A stretch of 39,247 nucleotides of DNA from Scalindua sp964584595 (GTDB taxonomy: Bacteria > Planctomycetota > Brocadiia > Brocadiales > Scalinduaceae), in contig CAZPAM010000017.1 of assembly GCA_964584595.1 (NCBI GenBank), positions 1 to 39,247 of the forward strand, in the 5' to 3' direction. The translations under genes were made by a program, and so were the position numbers. Below, piece by piece: positions 32,144 to 39,247 of the stretch (positions are counted from its first letter, which is position 1; each line of letters starts with the position of its first letter). The notes below the pieces were generated by a model. The model did no database searches and was not told the origin of the DNA. It worked only from the letters and a program-made list of their open reading frames with translations.

Positions 32144-33649
32144 TTACTTATATTCCTGTTTAAATTCTGTAACAGCCCTTTCCAGATTCTTGGCTGTATC
32201 TTCCTCGATCTTCTTCACCTCTTTTATCGCTGCGGATATTCCTTCATGTTTGTCCCTGACAAATTGCAGGAATTTACCCTGGAAATCATTAACTTTACCG
32301 GTTGGTATATCGTCAAGGTGGCCGTTAATGGCGGCGAATATTATAATAACCTGTTCTTCTACAGGTGCCGGTACGTATTGAGGCTGTTTTAAGATCTCTA
32401 TTAATTTCTCACCCCTGGTCAGCTGTTCCTGAGTTGCTTTGTCCAGCTCTGAACCAAACTGTGCAAATGCCGCCAGCTCTCTGTGCTGTGCCAGGTTGAG
32501 CCTCAATGCCCCCGCGACTTTCTTCATTGCCGGTATCTGCGCGTTACCTCCTACCCTTGATACTGACAGGCCGACACTTATCGCGGGACGAATACCTGAA
32601 TTAAACAGGTCACTCTCAAGATAGATCTGTCCGTCTGTAATAGATATTACGTTCGTAGGAATATAAGCCGCATAATCTCCGGCCTGAGTCTCCACCACCG
32701 GAAGTGCCGTTAATGACCCGGCTCCAAGTTCGTCATTTAATTTTGCCGCCCTCTCAAGCAAACGGGAGTGAAGATTAAAGATGTCACCCGGGAACGCCTC
32801 TCTGCCCGGAGGCCGTCTGAGCAGTAGTGATACCTGCCTGTATGCAACGGCATGTTTATAAAGATCGTCATACATTATCACGGCATGTTTCCCGTTATCC
32901 CTGAAATATTCTCCCATCGCACATCCTGCATAGGGAGCAATGTACTGCATGGGTGCAGGGTCACTGGCAGCGGCAACAACTACTATAGAATTTTCCATTG
33001 CCCCATTGTCTTCCAGTGTCTTAATCACGCCGGCTACTGTTGACATTTTTTGTCCGATTGCCACATATATACTGATAACTCCCGTATCCTTCTGGTTCAG
33101 GATTGTATCCACCAGTATTGCAGTTTTACCTGTCTGCCTGTCGCCTATTATCAACTCTCTCTGTCCGCGGCCGATTGGTATCATTGCATCGATAGCCTTT
33201 ATCCCGGTCTGTAATGGTTCTTTTACGGGCTGTCTTTCAACAACATTCGGTGCGGTTCCTTCTATCGGCAAAGTTTTGTCTGTAGCAATCGGCCCTTTAC
33301 CATCCACCGGCTGGCCGAGTGCATTCACAACTCTTCCAAGCATTGCTTCGCCTACGGGAACCTCCACAATTCTTCCTGTTGTTTTTACCGTGTCGCCCTC
33401 TTTAATGTTCGAGTCCGGCCCGAGCAATACGCAGCCGACATTGTCTTCCTCCAGGTTAAGGGCTATGCCGAATACTCCACCCGGAAATTCTATCAATTCG
33501 TTTGCCATGCAGTCGTCCAGGCCGTAGATCCTGGCAACACCGTCTCCCACCTGGAGAACCGTGCCGACACTCTCCATCTTTAATTTGTCTTCATACTTCT
33601 CAATTTCTTTTTTTATTATCGAAGCAACTTCGTCTGGTCTCACAGCCAT
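32144..33649 (-). CDS. atpA: ATP synthase F1 subunit alpha
   Basis: 501 residues. The P-loop is GDRQTGKT near residue 172; DDLYKHAVAYRQVSLLLRRPPGREAFPGD and the C-terminal SVSRVGGNAQ are conserved. It forms the non-catalytic nucleotide sites and, with beta, the F1 hexamer. The N-terminal VASIIKKEIEKYEDKLKMESVG is the delta-binding helix. It lies 31 bp before atpG and 33 bp after atpH. Nothing is unusual. Confidence 0.98.
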   Translation of the reverse strand: MAVRPDEVASIIKKEIEKYEDKLKMESVGTVLQVGDGVARIYGLDDCMANELIEFPGGVFGIALNLEEDNVGCVLLGPDSNIKEGDTVKTTGRIVEVPVGEAMLGRVVNALGQPVDGKGPIATDKTLPIEGTAPNVVERQPVKEPLQTGIKAIDAMIPIGRGQRELIIGDRQTGKTAILVDTILNQKDTGVISIYVAIGQKMSTVAGVIKTLEDNGAMENSIVVVAAASDPAPMQYIAPYAGCAMGEYFRDNGKHAVIMYDDLYKHAVAYRQVSLLLRRPPGREAFPGDIFNLHSRLLERAAKLNDELGAGSLTALPVVETQAGDYAAYIPTNVISITDGQIYLESDLFNSGIRPAISVGLSVSRVGGNAQIPAMKKVAGALRLNLAQHRELAAFAQFGSELDKATQEQLTRGEKLIEILKQPQYVPAPVEEQVIIIFAAINGHLDDIPTGKVNDFQGKFLQFVRDKHEGISAAIKEVKKIEEDTAKNLERAVTEFKQEYK

Positions 33650-33682
33650 ACCTGATATACCCCCACAAAAATGAAAATGCCC

Positions 33683-34234
33683 TTATGCCAGGGCAGTCTT
33701 CAACAGATTCTTTTTTAGATTTTTTAAGTGATTAACTACACTTCCATCAATTATTTTATTTTCAATCCTGATTATCATTCCACCAATTATTTCTTTATCT
33801 ATTTCCGTTTCTATCTCTACTGTCTTTTTCGTCATCTTTTCGAGATTTCCCTTTAATTTGCCAAGCCTGGTTTCGGATAATGGGAATACCGTTTTAACTT
33901 TTACTGATACCACGCCCCTTATTTGCCTTGCCACGCCTTTGAATACATCCGGCAGAAAATCCAGCATCTTCTCTCTCCTCTTATCTACCAGGATAAAGAG
34001 AAGGTTTTTGACCCACTTACTGGAACAATGAGGAGCGATGATCTTGCCGATTATATCTTTCTTTTCTGCTCTCGTAATTGATGGATGATACAGAATATCG
34101 CGGAATTTCTTATTTGTTTCTAATAGATCCTTAATACCGTCCAGGTCTTTTTCTATATCGTCAGCGCCGCCCCGTTTCTCGGCGACTTCAAACAACGCCT
34201 GTGCATAACCTGTTGCCAAGCTCTCTTCGATCAA
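33683..34234 (-). CDS. atpH: ATP synthase F1 subunit delta
   Basis: 183 residues. Family features are YAQALFEVAEKRG near the N-terminus, HPSITRAEKKDII, VSVKVKTVFPLSETRLGKLKGNLEK and the final IGGMIIRIENKIIDGSVVNHLKNL. It caps the F1 head and holds the b-dimer stator. Its ATG overlaps the atpF stop by 4 bp, so the two stator subunits are translationally coupled. Confidence 0.96.
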   Translation of the reverse strand: MIEESLATGYAQALFEVAEKRGGADDIEKDLDGIKDLLETNKKFRDILYHPSITRAEKKDIIGKIIAPHCSSKWVKNLLFILVDKRREKMLDFLPDVFKGVARQIRGVVSVKVKTVFPLSETRLGKLKGNLEKMTKKTVEIETEIDKEIIGGMIIRIENKIIDGSVVNHLKNLKKNLLKTALA

Positions 34235-34737
34235 GACAGTTTCCCCACTTCCTTAATAACATCGTCTACTAAACTTTCTGCCGTATTGCGCTGCATCGAT
34301 TGCTGGATTAACTTGGATGAGGAAAGAATTGTAAGGTCAATAACCTGGTTTCTCACCTCTGCCAGAGCCTTCTTTCTTTCCACTTCGATACCCTGCTGAG
34401 CTTTGGCCCTGTCACTTGCTGCGGTGTCATGGGCCTCTTTTACTATCTCTTCACTGATTTCCTTTGCCTTAACTACTGCGGCCTGGATCTTTCCTTCGGC
34501 TTCTTCTTCGGCCTGTATGACTTTTCTCTGGTACTCTCCCTTCAGCCTTTCAGCCTCAGCCCTGTCATCTTCACTCTTTTGATAAGTATCTTTTACCTCA
34601 TCAGTCCTGGCCTTTATCATGTCCTTGATCTTGCCGAAGAGGAATTTCTTCAACAACAGGAGCAGGAATAAGAAACCCACCGCCTGTATAAGGACCATTT
34701 TGAAATTGACGCCTAACGCCTCTAATAAATTTCCCAC
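34231..34737 (-). CDS. atpF: ATP synthase Fo subunit b
   Basis: 168 residues. One N-terminal membrane segment (ILIQAVGFLFLLLLLKKFLF form, residues about 14-34), then a long charged helix rich in Glu, Lys and Ala with little proline, the right-handed coiled-coil stator arm. Only one b-type gene is present, so the arm is a homodimer. It has the usual position between c and delta. Its sequence is divergent apart from the FxxLLxxLLxKFL start, as in most b subunits. Confidence 0.95.
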   Translation of the reverse strand: MGNLLEALGVNFKMVLIQAVGFLFLLLLLKKFLFGKIKDMIKARTDEVKDTYQKSEDDRAEAERLKGEYQRKVIQAEEEAEGKIQAAVVKAKEISEEIVKEAHDTAASDRAKAQQGIEVERKKALAEVRNQVIDLTILSSSKLIQQSMQRNTAESLVDDVIKEVGKLS

Positions 34738-34780
34738 ATTTTGTCTCCCAAGTTACCTCTTTTATTTTTACAAACGCTTC

Positions 34781-35047
34781 TCAATGAGCGCTAAGTATCT
34801 TCATCACCTCTGCTGTTTCAGGCAATCTTCCCATTAATATGAAGGACAAAACCAATGAATAAATAGCCAATGCTTCAATAAAACCCAGACCGATAAACAT
34901 GATGATCTGAATCTTTCCGAACAGTTCCGGCTGTCTTGCTATCGCTGTCGCAGCACCGGACACTGCAATACCCTGGCCAATACCACAACCTAATGAGGCA
35001 AAAGCCAGTAAAGCTACACCTATTGCTAAACCTGCAAAATAAATCAT
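34781..35047 (-). CDS. atpE: ATP synthase Fo subunit c
   Basis: 88 residues, two membrane helices. The loop is AIARQPE (residues 35-41) and the ion-binding carboxylate is E58 in GLGFIEALAIYSLV. Q25 of helix 1 corresponds to the glutamine of the Na+ site of Ilyobacter, but the serine or threonine after the carboxylate is Ala here (A59), which argues for H+ coupling. The Q is also common in H+-type rings with a Glu. Encoded between atpB and atpF as usual. Confidence 0.97.
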   Translation of the reverse strand: MIYFAGLAIGVALLAFASLGCGIGQGIAVSGAATAIARQPELFGKIQIIMFIGLGFIEALAIYSLVLSFILMGRLPETAEVMKILSAH

Positions 35048-35069
35048 TCCTTAACTCCTTTCTAAAAAA

Positions 35070-35843
35070 TTATAGATCTTTCTCTCCAATTGCCCCTGCA
35101 ATGTAGAAGCTGGCCAAAAATGCAAAGATAAAGGCCTGGAGTGATGCTAATAACATATCCAATAAAACAAACGGGAACTGTATTGGTATAGGAATAAAAC
35201 CCAGCAATAAAGGAGAAAATCCTATGAATATCGCCAGTACAGTATGCTGCCCCATTAAATTCCCGAAAAGACGTACAGAGAGGGACAATGGGCGTGTTAA
35301 ATATTCCTGCAGTAAATGTAATGGAAACTGCATTGGAGCCATCCACTTCGGCTCTCCGAACATATGCTTAAAGTATTTAATCGGCCCGTTGTGTTTGAGG
35401 CCATAGTATTGGGTAGCAATAAACACTAATAAGGTGAGTGCCAGTGTTGTGTTGTAACTTGTCGTCGGAGAATGAAATCCCGGAATCTGGCCTATAAGGT
35501 TCATTACTAAGACGTATAAGAAAAGACTGCCGATAAACGGCAGGAATTTATCAGACATTTTCCCCAATACAGATTTGACAAAATTGTCAAGGGCCTCCAC
35601 CACAATTTCCATGAATGCCTGTAACCCGGTTGGGATCTTCTTCAGTTTACGCGTGGCTACGAACGAAAGTGCCCCGAGAAACACAATGATCATCATAGAC
35701 ATCAATATAGGCACTATCTCATGCTGCATGGACAGCCCGTAAATCTCGGCATGCTTATCTATGGGCAGCAAATCAAAAATCGTTGGAAGTTCCGGTATCC
35801 CACCTTCTGAACCGCCTGAACTACCATGTGCTTCTTCTGACAA
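35070..35843 (-). CDS. atpB: ATP synthase Fo subunit a
   Basis: 257 residues with five or six membrane helices. The essential arginine is in RPLSLSVRLFGNLMGQH, and the late LLDMLLASLQAFIFAFLASFYIAGA is the conserved last helix pair. The N-terminus SEEAHGSSGGSEGG is a soluble extension. It forms the two proton half-channels against the c ring. Its place after atpI and before atpE is the standard order. Confidence 0.97.
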   Translation of the reverse strand: MSEEAHGSSGGSEGGIPELPTIFDLLPIDKHAEIYGLSMQHEIVPILMSMMIIVFLGALSFVATRKLKKIPTGLQAFMEIVVEALDNFVKSVLGKMSDKFLPFIGSLFLYVLVMNLIGQIPGFHSPTTSYNTTLALTLLVFIATQYYGLKHNGPIKYFKHMFGEPKWMAPMQFPLHLLQEYLTRPLSLSVRLFGNLMGQHTVLAIFIGFSPLLLGFIPIPIQFPFVLLDMLLASLQAFIFAFLASFYIAGAIGEKDL

Positions 35844-35881
35844 ACTTATACTCCTTCTTTATCCTTATTTGGACAAACCTG

Positions 35882-36403
35882 TTAATTCGATTTTAAACCT
35901 GTGTGGCGTTCCTGCCGCGTCACGAAGTCAGCACCTCGAACGTTGTTTAACATATTCACTAAAACTATGCTTACTATCATTGAGAACACAACTAATTGAA
36001 CTACTGAGATCCCTATAAAAAGGGCAATTATATTAATAGATAGAAATTTAAAAATGAGAAAGAAAACCAGGCCTAATACGAATATCTTACCGATACCCAT
36101 AAGCGCAAAACCTACAGACTTTATTGATGCGCTTGGTTTACTGTTTGTAACAGCACCCGGCCTCATATCGTTGAATATATAATTTATCCATCGCCACAAT
36201 ATGAACGATGAACAAAAGCTGACTATAATTCCAATTGTCAGGCCTATGGTTATTTCAAAAGATTGATAGCGAAGTGAGGCTAAAACCATCAATATGGAGA
36301 CAAACAGTGCAGCGTAAAATGCCTGTTTTACAAAATTCTTTTTAACAGTCAATAGTTCACATGAGTTTTTATATATATTTAACATATCAAAGTTTTTTAT
36401 CAT
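35882..36403 (-). CDS. atpI: ATP synthase subunit I-like assembly protein
   Basis: 173 residues with four predicted membrane segments (AFYAALFVSILMVLASL, IGLTIGIIVSFCSSFILWRW, FVLGLVFFLIFKFLSINI, IALFIGISVVQLVVFSMIVSIVLV). The family is poorly conserved; the call rests on four helices, length and position just ahead of atpB. AtpI-type proteins help assemble the c ring or import Mg2+. The gene overlaps atpZ by 17 bp; the later ATG of MLNIYKN would remove most of the overlap and is an alternative start. Confidence 0.75.
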   Translation of the reverse strand: MIKNFDMLNIYKNSCELLTVKKNFVKQAFYAALFVSILMVLASLRYQSFEITIGLTIGIIVSFCSSFILWRWINYIFNDMRPGAVTNSKPSASIKSVGFALMGIGKIFVLGLVFFLIFKFLSINIIALFIGISVVQLVVFSMIVSIVLVNMLNNVRGADFVTRQERHTGLKSN

Positions 36404-36632
36404 TTTTAGTCGTTTCCTTCGTTACCTTTTTTATTATTTTGTATACTTCCAGGAACCCGGCAACCATGGTTACCAACAGAGATGTTATAAGCAGCCAGGG
36501 AGCCGTATCAAATTTTGCATCCAGGTGACGCCCGATATAATACCCGCCCAAGATGCAGGCGGCCATTACCGCTCCAATCCCGCCTGTAAGTCCCAGGGCA
36601 CGAAAAGTACTGCTTGAATCATTCAGGCTCAT
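36387..36632 (-). CDS. atpZ: AtpZ/AtpI-family small membrane protein
   Basis: 81 residues with two membrane helices: GGIGAVMAACILGGYYIGRHLD and PWLLITSLLVTMVAGFLEVYKII. The pattern G-x3-G-x2-LGxxLD then PWxx followed by a glycine helix is that of AtpZ, which works with AtpI in c-ring assembly or divalent cation transport. Its ATG begins on the base directly after the hemL stop (TAG-ATG, zero spacing), so it is likely translated by ribosomes finishing hemL. Confidence 0.85.
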   Translation of the reverse strand: MSLNDSSSTFRALGLTGGIGAVMAACILGGYYIGRHLDAKFDTAPWLLITSLLVTMVAGFLEVYKIIKKVTKETTKNDKKL

Positions 36633-37925
36633 CTAATTCTTTAAAGACTTCATAACTTCACGGCTGGCTTCTATAGTTGCATCTATATCCTCTTCTCTAT
36701 GAGCGGTTGAAATAAAAGCCGCTTCAAACTGGGAAGGAGCAAAGTAAAATCCTCTTTCCAGCATCCCATGGAAGTAAGATGCGTACCGCTCAGTGTTGCA
36801 TCTTTTAGCAGATTCATAATCAGTTACCTCATCTTCGCTAAAGAACGTGCAAAGCATTGAGCCAACTCGTGTATGATATGTAGGTATCCCCGCATCATCG
36901 GCCGCACTCTTTATGCCTGCAGCCAGTCTTTTAGAGTTTCTTTCCAGTTTCTTATAAAGACTCTTCTTTTTTAATTTCTCCAGCGTGGCAATACCGCATG
37001 TCATTGCCATCGGGTTACCGGATAAGGTTCCCGCCTGATATACCGGGCCAACCGGCGATATGCAGTCCATTATTTCTGCCTTACCGCCATACGCACCTAC
37101 AGGTAAACCACCGCCGATTATCTTACCGAGTGTGGTTAAATCCGGAGTTACTTTTTGAAGCGCCTGTACACCCCCGTGAGCAACCCTGAATCCGGTCATT
37201 ACTTCATCGAAAATCAAAACGATTCCGTACTTATCTGCTATTTTCCTTAAACCTTTTAAATACCCTTTTTGTGGAGGTATCACGCCCATATTCCCCGCAA
37301 CAGGCTCTAAAATAATGCAGGCAATCTCTTCGCCGCGATTCTTACAGACTTCTTTAACAGCATCAAGATTGTTAAAGGGTATGGTTACAGTATTTCGTAC
37401 GTAATCCTGCGGGACTCCAGGGCTCGTGGGAACGCCTAATGTAGTAGCTCCCGAACCGGCCTGGACAAGAAGGCCGTCAACGTGACCGTGATAACAACCG
37501 TCAAACTTTATAACGACGTCTCTCTTGGTATAACCTCTAGCCAGCCGTATAGCACTCATTGTGGCTTCTGTGCCCGAATTAACCATCCGGATCTTCTCAA
37601 TCGAAGGCATCGCCTCTTTTACGAGTTGAGCCAGATGTGTTTCCAGTTCAGTCGGAGCTCCGAAGCTTGTGCCTTTTTTAAGGATTTTTTTCAGGCTCTT
37701 TACAACTGACTTCTCAAGGTGCCCCAAAATTAACGGGCCCCAGGAAAGTACATAATCTACATATTTATTACCATCAATGTCATTTAGATAACAGCCATGA
37801 CCTGATTCTATAAATAGAGGATCACCTCCAACTGCTCCAAATGCCCTTACGGGGCTGTTTACACTGCCGGGAATGCTTTTTAAGGCTTCCCTGAATGCTT
37901 CTTTTGACTTATCTACAACCAACAT
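36633..37925 (-). CDS. hemL: Glutamate-1-semialdehyde 2,1-aminomutase
   Basis: 430 residues from the ATG at 37925; a longer frame back to 37985 is rejected because it runs into the promoter -10 region. PLP enzyme that turns glutamate-1-semialdehyde into 5-aminolevulinate for tetrapyrroles. IPGSVNSPVRAF near residue 17, MVNSGTEATMSAIRLAR, GCYHGHVDG, LIFDEVMTGFRVA and the Schiff-base lysine segment TTLGKIIGGGLPVGAYGG are typical. It is the first gene of the atp transcript, an uncommon link between haem or corrinoid synthesis and ATP synthase. Confidence 0.95.
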   Translation of the reverse strand: MLVVDKSKEAFREALKSIPGSVNSPVRAFGAVGGDPLFIESGHGCYLNDIDGNKYVDYVLSWGPLILGHLEKSVVKSLKKILKKGTSFGAPTELETHLAQLVKEAMPSIEKIRMVNSGTEATMSAIRLARGYTKRDVVIKFDGCYHGHVDGLLVQAGSGATTLGVPTSPGVPQDYVRNTVTIPFNNLDAVKEVCKNRGEEIACIILEPVAGNMGVIPPQKGYLKGLRKIADKYGIVLIFDEVMTGFRVAHGGVQALQKVTPDLTTLGKIIGGGLPVGAYGGKAEIMDCISPVGPVYQAGTLSGNPMAMTCGIATLEKLKKKSLYKKLERNSKRLAAGIKSAADDAGIPTYHTRVGSMLCTFFSEDEVTDYESAKRCNTERYASYFHGMLERGFYFAPSQFEAAFISTAHREEDIDATIEASREVMKSLKN

Positions 37926-37975
37926 ATTAATAAAGTACCAACCCTTACCTGTATCAGAATTAATGAAAAGTATCA

Positions 37976-38004
37976 AATTTATCAATAATGGTTTTTTTTG
38001 TCAA
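37976..38004 (-). promoter_or_regulatory. Promoter of the hemL-atp operon
   Basis: On the minus strand a perfect TTGACA (37999-38004), a 17-bp spacer with an A-run, and TAAATT (37976-37981). Transcription would start near 37969, about 45 nt before the hemL ATG at 37925. No other good promoter is seen up to atpC, so all eleven genes may depend on it. Confidence 0.6.
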
Positions 38005-38108
38005 TAATAAACTGGTTTTTGGCTGTTTTTAGTGGTTTTTTTTAAAAAAAAGCTAAAGTAGCCATGAATCCAACCGATAATTTAGGTATGTTTTAAAGGA
38101 GATAAAAA

Positions 38109-38732
38109 ATGTTTACGGCAATTTCTACAATGGAACCATCTGTCCAGGGAAGGGCATTTTCCTCAAAGGAAAAAGATGCTCAGAGGGGTTCTATGTACAA
38201 TTTGCCGGAATCATCTTCAATATTTAATCAAAAATCCGATTTAATCGAACTTTCCCCCACTGCCAGAGAAAAACTCGCGCAGGAAAATGCAGAAAAATCC
38301 ACCAACGACCAGAAACTATCCAAAGAGGAACAAAAAGAAGTTAAAGAGTTAGAGAGAATTGACAGGCAGGTCAAGAGCCGCGAGTTAACTCACAGAGCTG
38401 TAGCCGGGAGTTACGCCAGGGGAAGTGTCTCCTTTGATTACGTGACAGGGCCTGATGGAAAGAAATATGCCAAAGATGGCCATATCAATATAGATTCCCG
38501 CCCGGTACCCAACAATCCGGAAGCTACCATCCGTAAAGCCCGTGCTATTCGAAGTGTCGAACTATCCACAACCAATACTTCACCACAAAACCGAACCGTC
38601 TCTGCCGAAATATCAAAGATAGAACGTGAAGCCCGCATGGAGTTGAAGACAGAACAGAGAGAAGCATTAGATGGTGCAGCCAAAGCAGTCTTTGAAGAAA
38701 AAACCATAGTACATCTCTCCTATATGGCTTAA
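38109..38732 (+). CDS. SprA-related putative metalloprotease family protein with altered HExxH motif
   Basis: 207 residues. The core LTHRAVAGSYARGSVSFDYVTGPDGKKYAKDGHINID and the following RPVPNNPEATIRKARAIR belong to the SprA-related family, whose canonical site is HEQAH. Here the aligned segment is RELTH (residues 91-95): the Glu and second His persist but the first His is Arg, so zinc catalysis is doubtful. The N-terminus (1-85) is low-complexity, Ser and Glu/Lys-rich, ending in LSKEEQKEVKELERIDRQVKS. No signal peptide. It has an AAAGGAG site 8 bases upstream. It is convergent with the aldolase gene, 16 bp apart. Confidence 0.8.
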   Translation: MFTAISTMEPSVQGRAFSSKEKDAQRGSMYNLPESSSIFNQKSDLIELSPTAREKLAQENAEKSTNDQKLSKEEQKEVKELERIDRQVKSRELTHRAVAGSYARGSVSFDYVTGPDGKKYAKDGHINIDSRPVPNNPEATIRKARAIRSVELSTTNTSPQNRTVSAEISKIEREARMELKTEQREALDGAAKAVFEEKTIVHLSYMA

Positions 38733-38748
38733 TCCCGAATATTAACTA

Positions 38749-39247
38749 TTAACCTGCGGCGTATAGTTTTTTCATATCATCAAGCGTAACAGGTTTGTAG
38801 TCCTCCGCATGGCCGGCTGTACCGAACGCCTTCATCTCTTCTATAATCCATGTACGAACAGCGTCTCTTGCCGGGCCGAGATACTTTCTTGGGTCAAAAG
38901 CGGCCGGGTTTTCTACAAAGACTTTGCGGATAGCAGCCGTAATTGCCAGACGGCCGTCAGTATCAATGTTAACCTTCCGCATACCTCTGCCTATTGCATC
39001 CTGAATCATGTTAGTTGGAATCCCGACGGCATTGGGTACTTTTCCGCCGTATTTATTGACTTCCTCAACCATATGTGCGGGTACAGAAGAGCTTCCGTGC
39101 ATTACGAGGCCGATATCAGGGCACCGGGAATGTACGTCGTCAACAATATCAAGTGCGAGTTTGACTTCAGTACCTACAGGAAACTTATATGCACCGTGAG
39201 AAGTGCCGATAGCTATCGCCAATGCGTCTATACCTGTCTGTTTAACG
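38749..39247 (-). CDS. fba: Fructose-bisphosphate aldolase class II, C-terminal part
   Basis: Open through the right window edge; the visible C-terminal 165 residues start VKQTGIDALAIAIGTSHGAYKF. The HGAYK histidine and the MHGSSSVP histidine are zinc ligands or neighbours of the metal site, and RKVNIDTDGRLAITAAIRKVF carries the dihydroxyacetone phosphate-binding Asn and Asp. The end, PRKYLGPARDAVRTWIIEEMKAFGTAGHA, is the usual tail of the class IIB branch. It cleaves or makes fructose 1,6-bisphosphate. The first in-frame TTG at 39222 is internal. Confidence 0.95.
   Translation of the reverse strand, partial: VKQTGIDALAIAIGTSHGAYKFPVGTEVKLALDIVDDVHSRCPDIGLVMHGSSSVPAHMVEEVNKYGGKVPNAVGIPTNMIQDAIGRGMRKVNIDTDGRLAITAAIRKVFVENPAAFDPRKYLGPARDAVRTWIIEEMKAFGTAGHAEDYKPVTLDDMKKLYAAG

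Noticed and set aside
32940..33527. Long plus-strand open frame inside atpA
   Set aside because: Shadow of the conserved minus-strand alpha subunit; no start signals or recognisable motifs. The same applies to other long antisense frames over atpD, the Ca2+ ATPase and the GlpX-TPR gene.
34781..35047. Na+-coupled c subunit
   Set aside because: Gln25 is present, but the Ser/Thr after the carboxylate is Ala, so the Na+ ligand set is incomplete.
37926..37985. N-terminal extension of hemL to the ATG at 37985
   Set aside because: It runs through the -10 region and spacer of the operon promoter, has no ribosome-binding site, and adds 20 residues absent from HemL; the start at 37925 gives the normal length.
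1..39247. tRNA, rRNA or replication-origin features
   Set aside because: No cloverleaf-sized conserved T-loop sequence (GTTCRANNC in a stem context), rRNA segment or DnaA-box cluster was found in the gaps, all of which are about 300 bp or shorter.

Overview
The window is bacterial chromosomal DNA of moderately low GC, dense in genes, with σ70-type promoters (TTGACA, 16-17 bp spacer, TAnnnT). It holds the ends of lysA (left) and a class II fructose-bisphosphate aldolase gene (right), a complete F1Fo ATP synthase operon headed by hemL, and a sucCD-korDABC module for interconverting succinate, succinyl-CoA and 2-oxoglutarate with ferredoxin. It also carries a SAM-I riboswitch in front of a threonine-synthase-like gene and several secreted proteins of unknown function. 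The gene content fits an anaerobic, possibly autotrophic, Gram-negative-type bacterium. An anammox-type planctomycete (Brocadiales) is my guess, but no hydrazine, cytochrome or rRNA gene is present to prove it. No tRNA, rRNA, CRISPR array, transposase or phage gene was seen.

Layout. 1-1.1 kb: lysA end and a membrane protein built from three copies of one hairpin unit. 1.1-5.25 kb (minus): P2-type Ca2+ ATPase, aldo/keto reductase and a DJ-1 family protein. 5.3-12.8 kb (plus): sucC, sucD, korD, korA, korB, a GNAT-KorC fusion, gpmI and endonuclease V, almost without gaps, closed by a hairpin terminator. 12.8-18 kb: a small zinc-ribbon protein, nnrE, a CysO-like sulfur carrier, a thrC-like gene under a complete SAM-I riboswitch, a DUF1015 protein and a GNAT. 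18-29.4 kb is an accessory zone: secreted proteins, a large GlpX-like pseudoenzyme with TPR and helix-hairpin-helix parts, two tandemly duplicated EHPK-repeat proteins, a transglutaminase-like protein, a FecR/VWA surface protein and a secreted metallo-beta-lactamase-fold protein. Its intergenic spaces are filled with degenerate 7-bp-period repeats. 29.4-38 kb (minus): hemL-atpZ-atpI-atpB-atpE-atpF-atpH-atpA-atpG-atpD-atpC. 38-39.2 kb: a SprA-family protein with an altered metalloprotease motif, then the fba end.

How the parts may work together. SucCD and the Kor complex run between succinate and 2-oxoglutarate, in either the oxidative or the reductive direction. GpmI and the aldolase serve gluconeogenesis or glycolysis. 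The SAM-controlled PLP enzyme beside a CysO-like sulfur carrier suggests a protein-thiocarboxylate route to homocysteine, which I regard as the best candidate for an undescribed or poorly described system here. The other standouts are the GNAT-KorC fusion, the degenerate GlpX-TPR protein, the EHPK-repeat pair, and the observation that many differently worded intergenic repeats share one 7-bp period.
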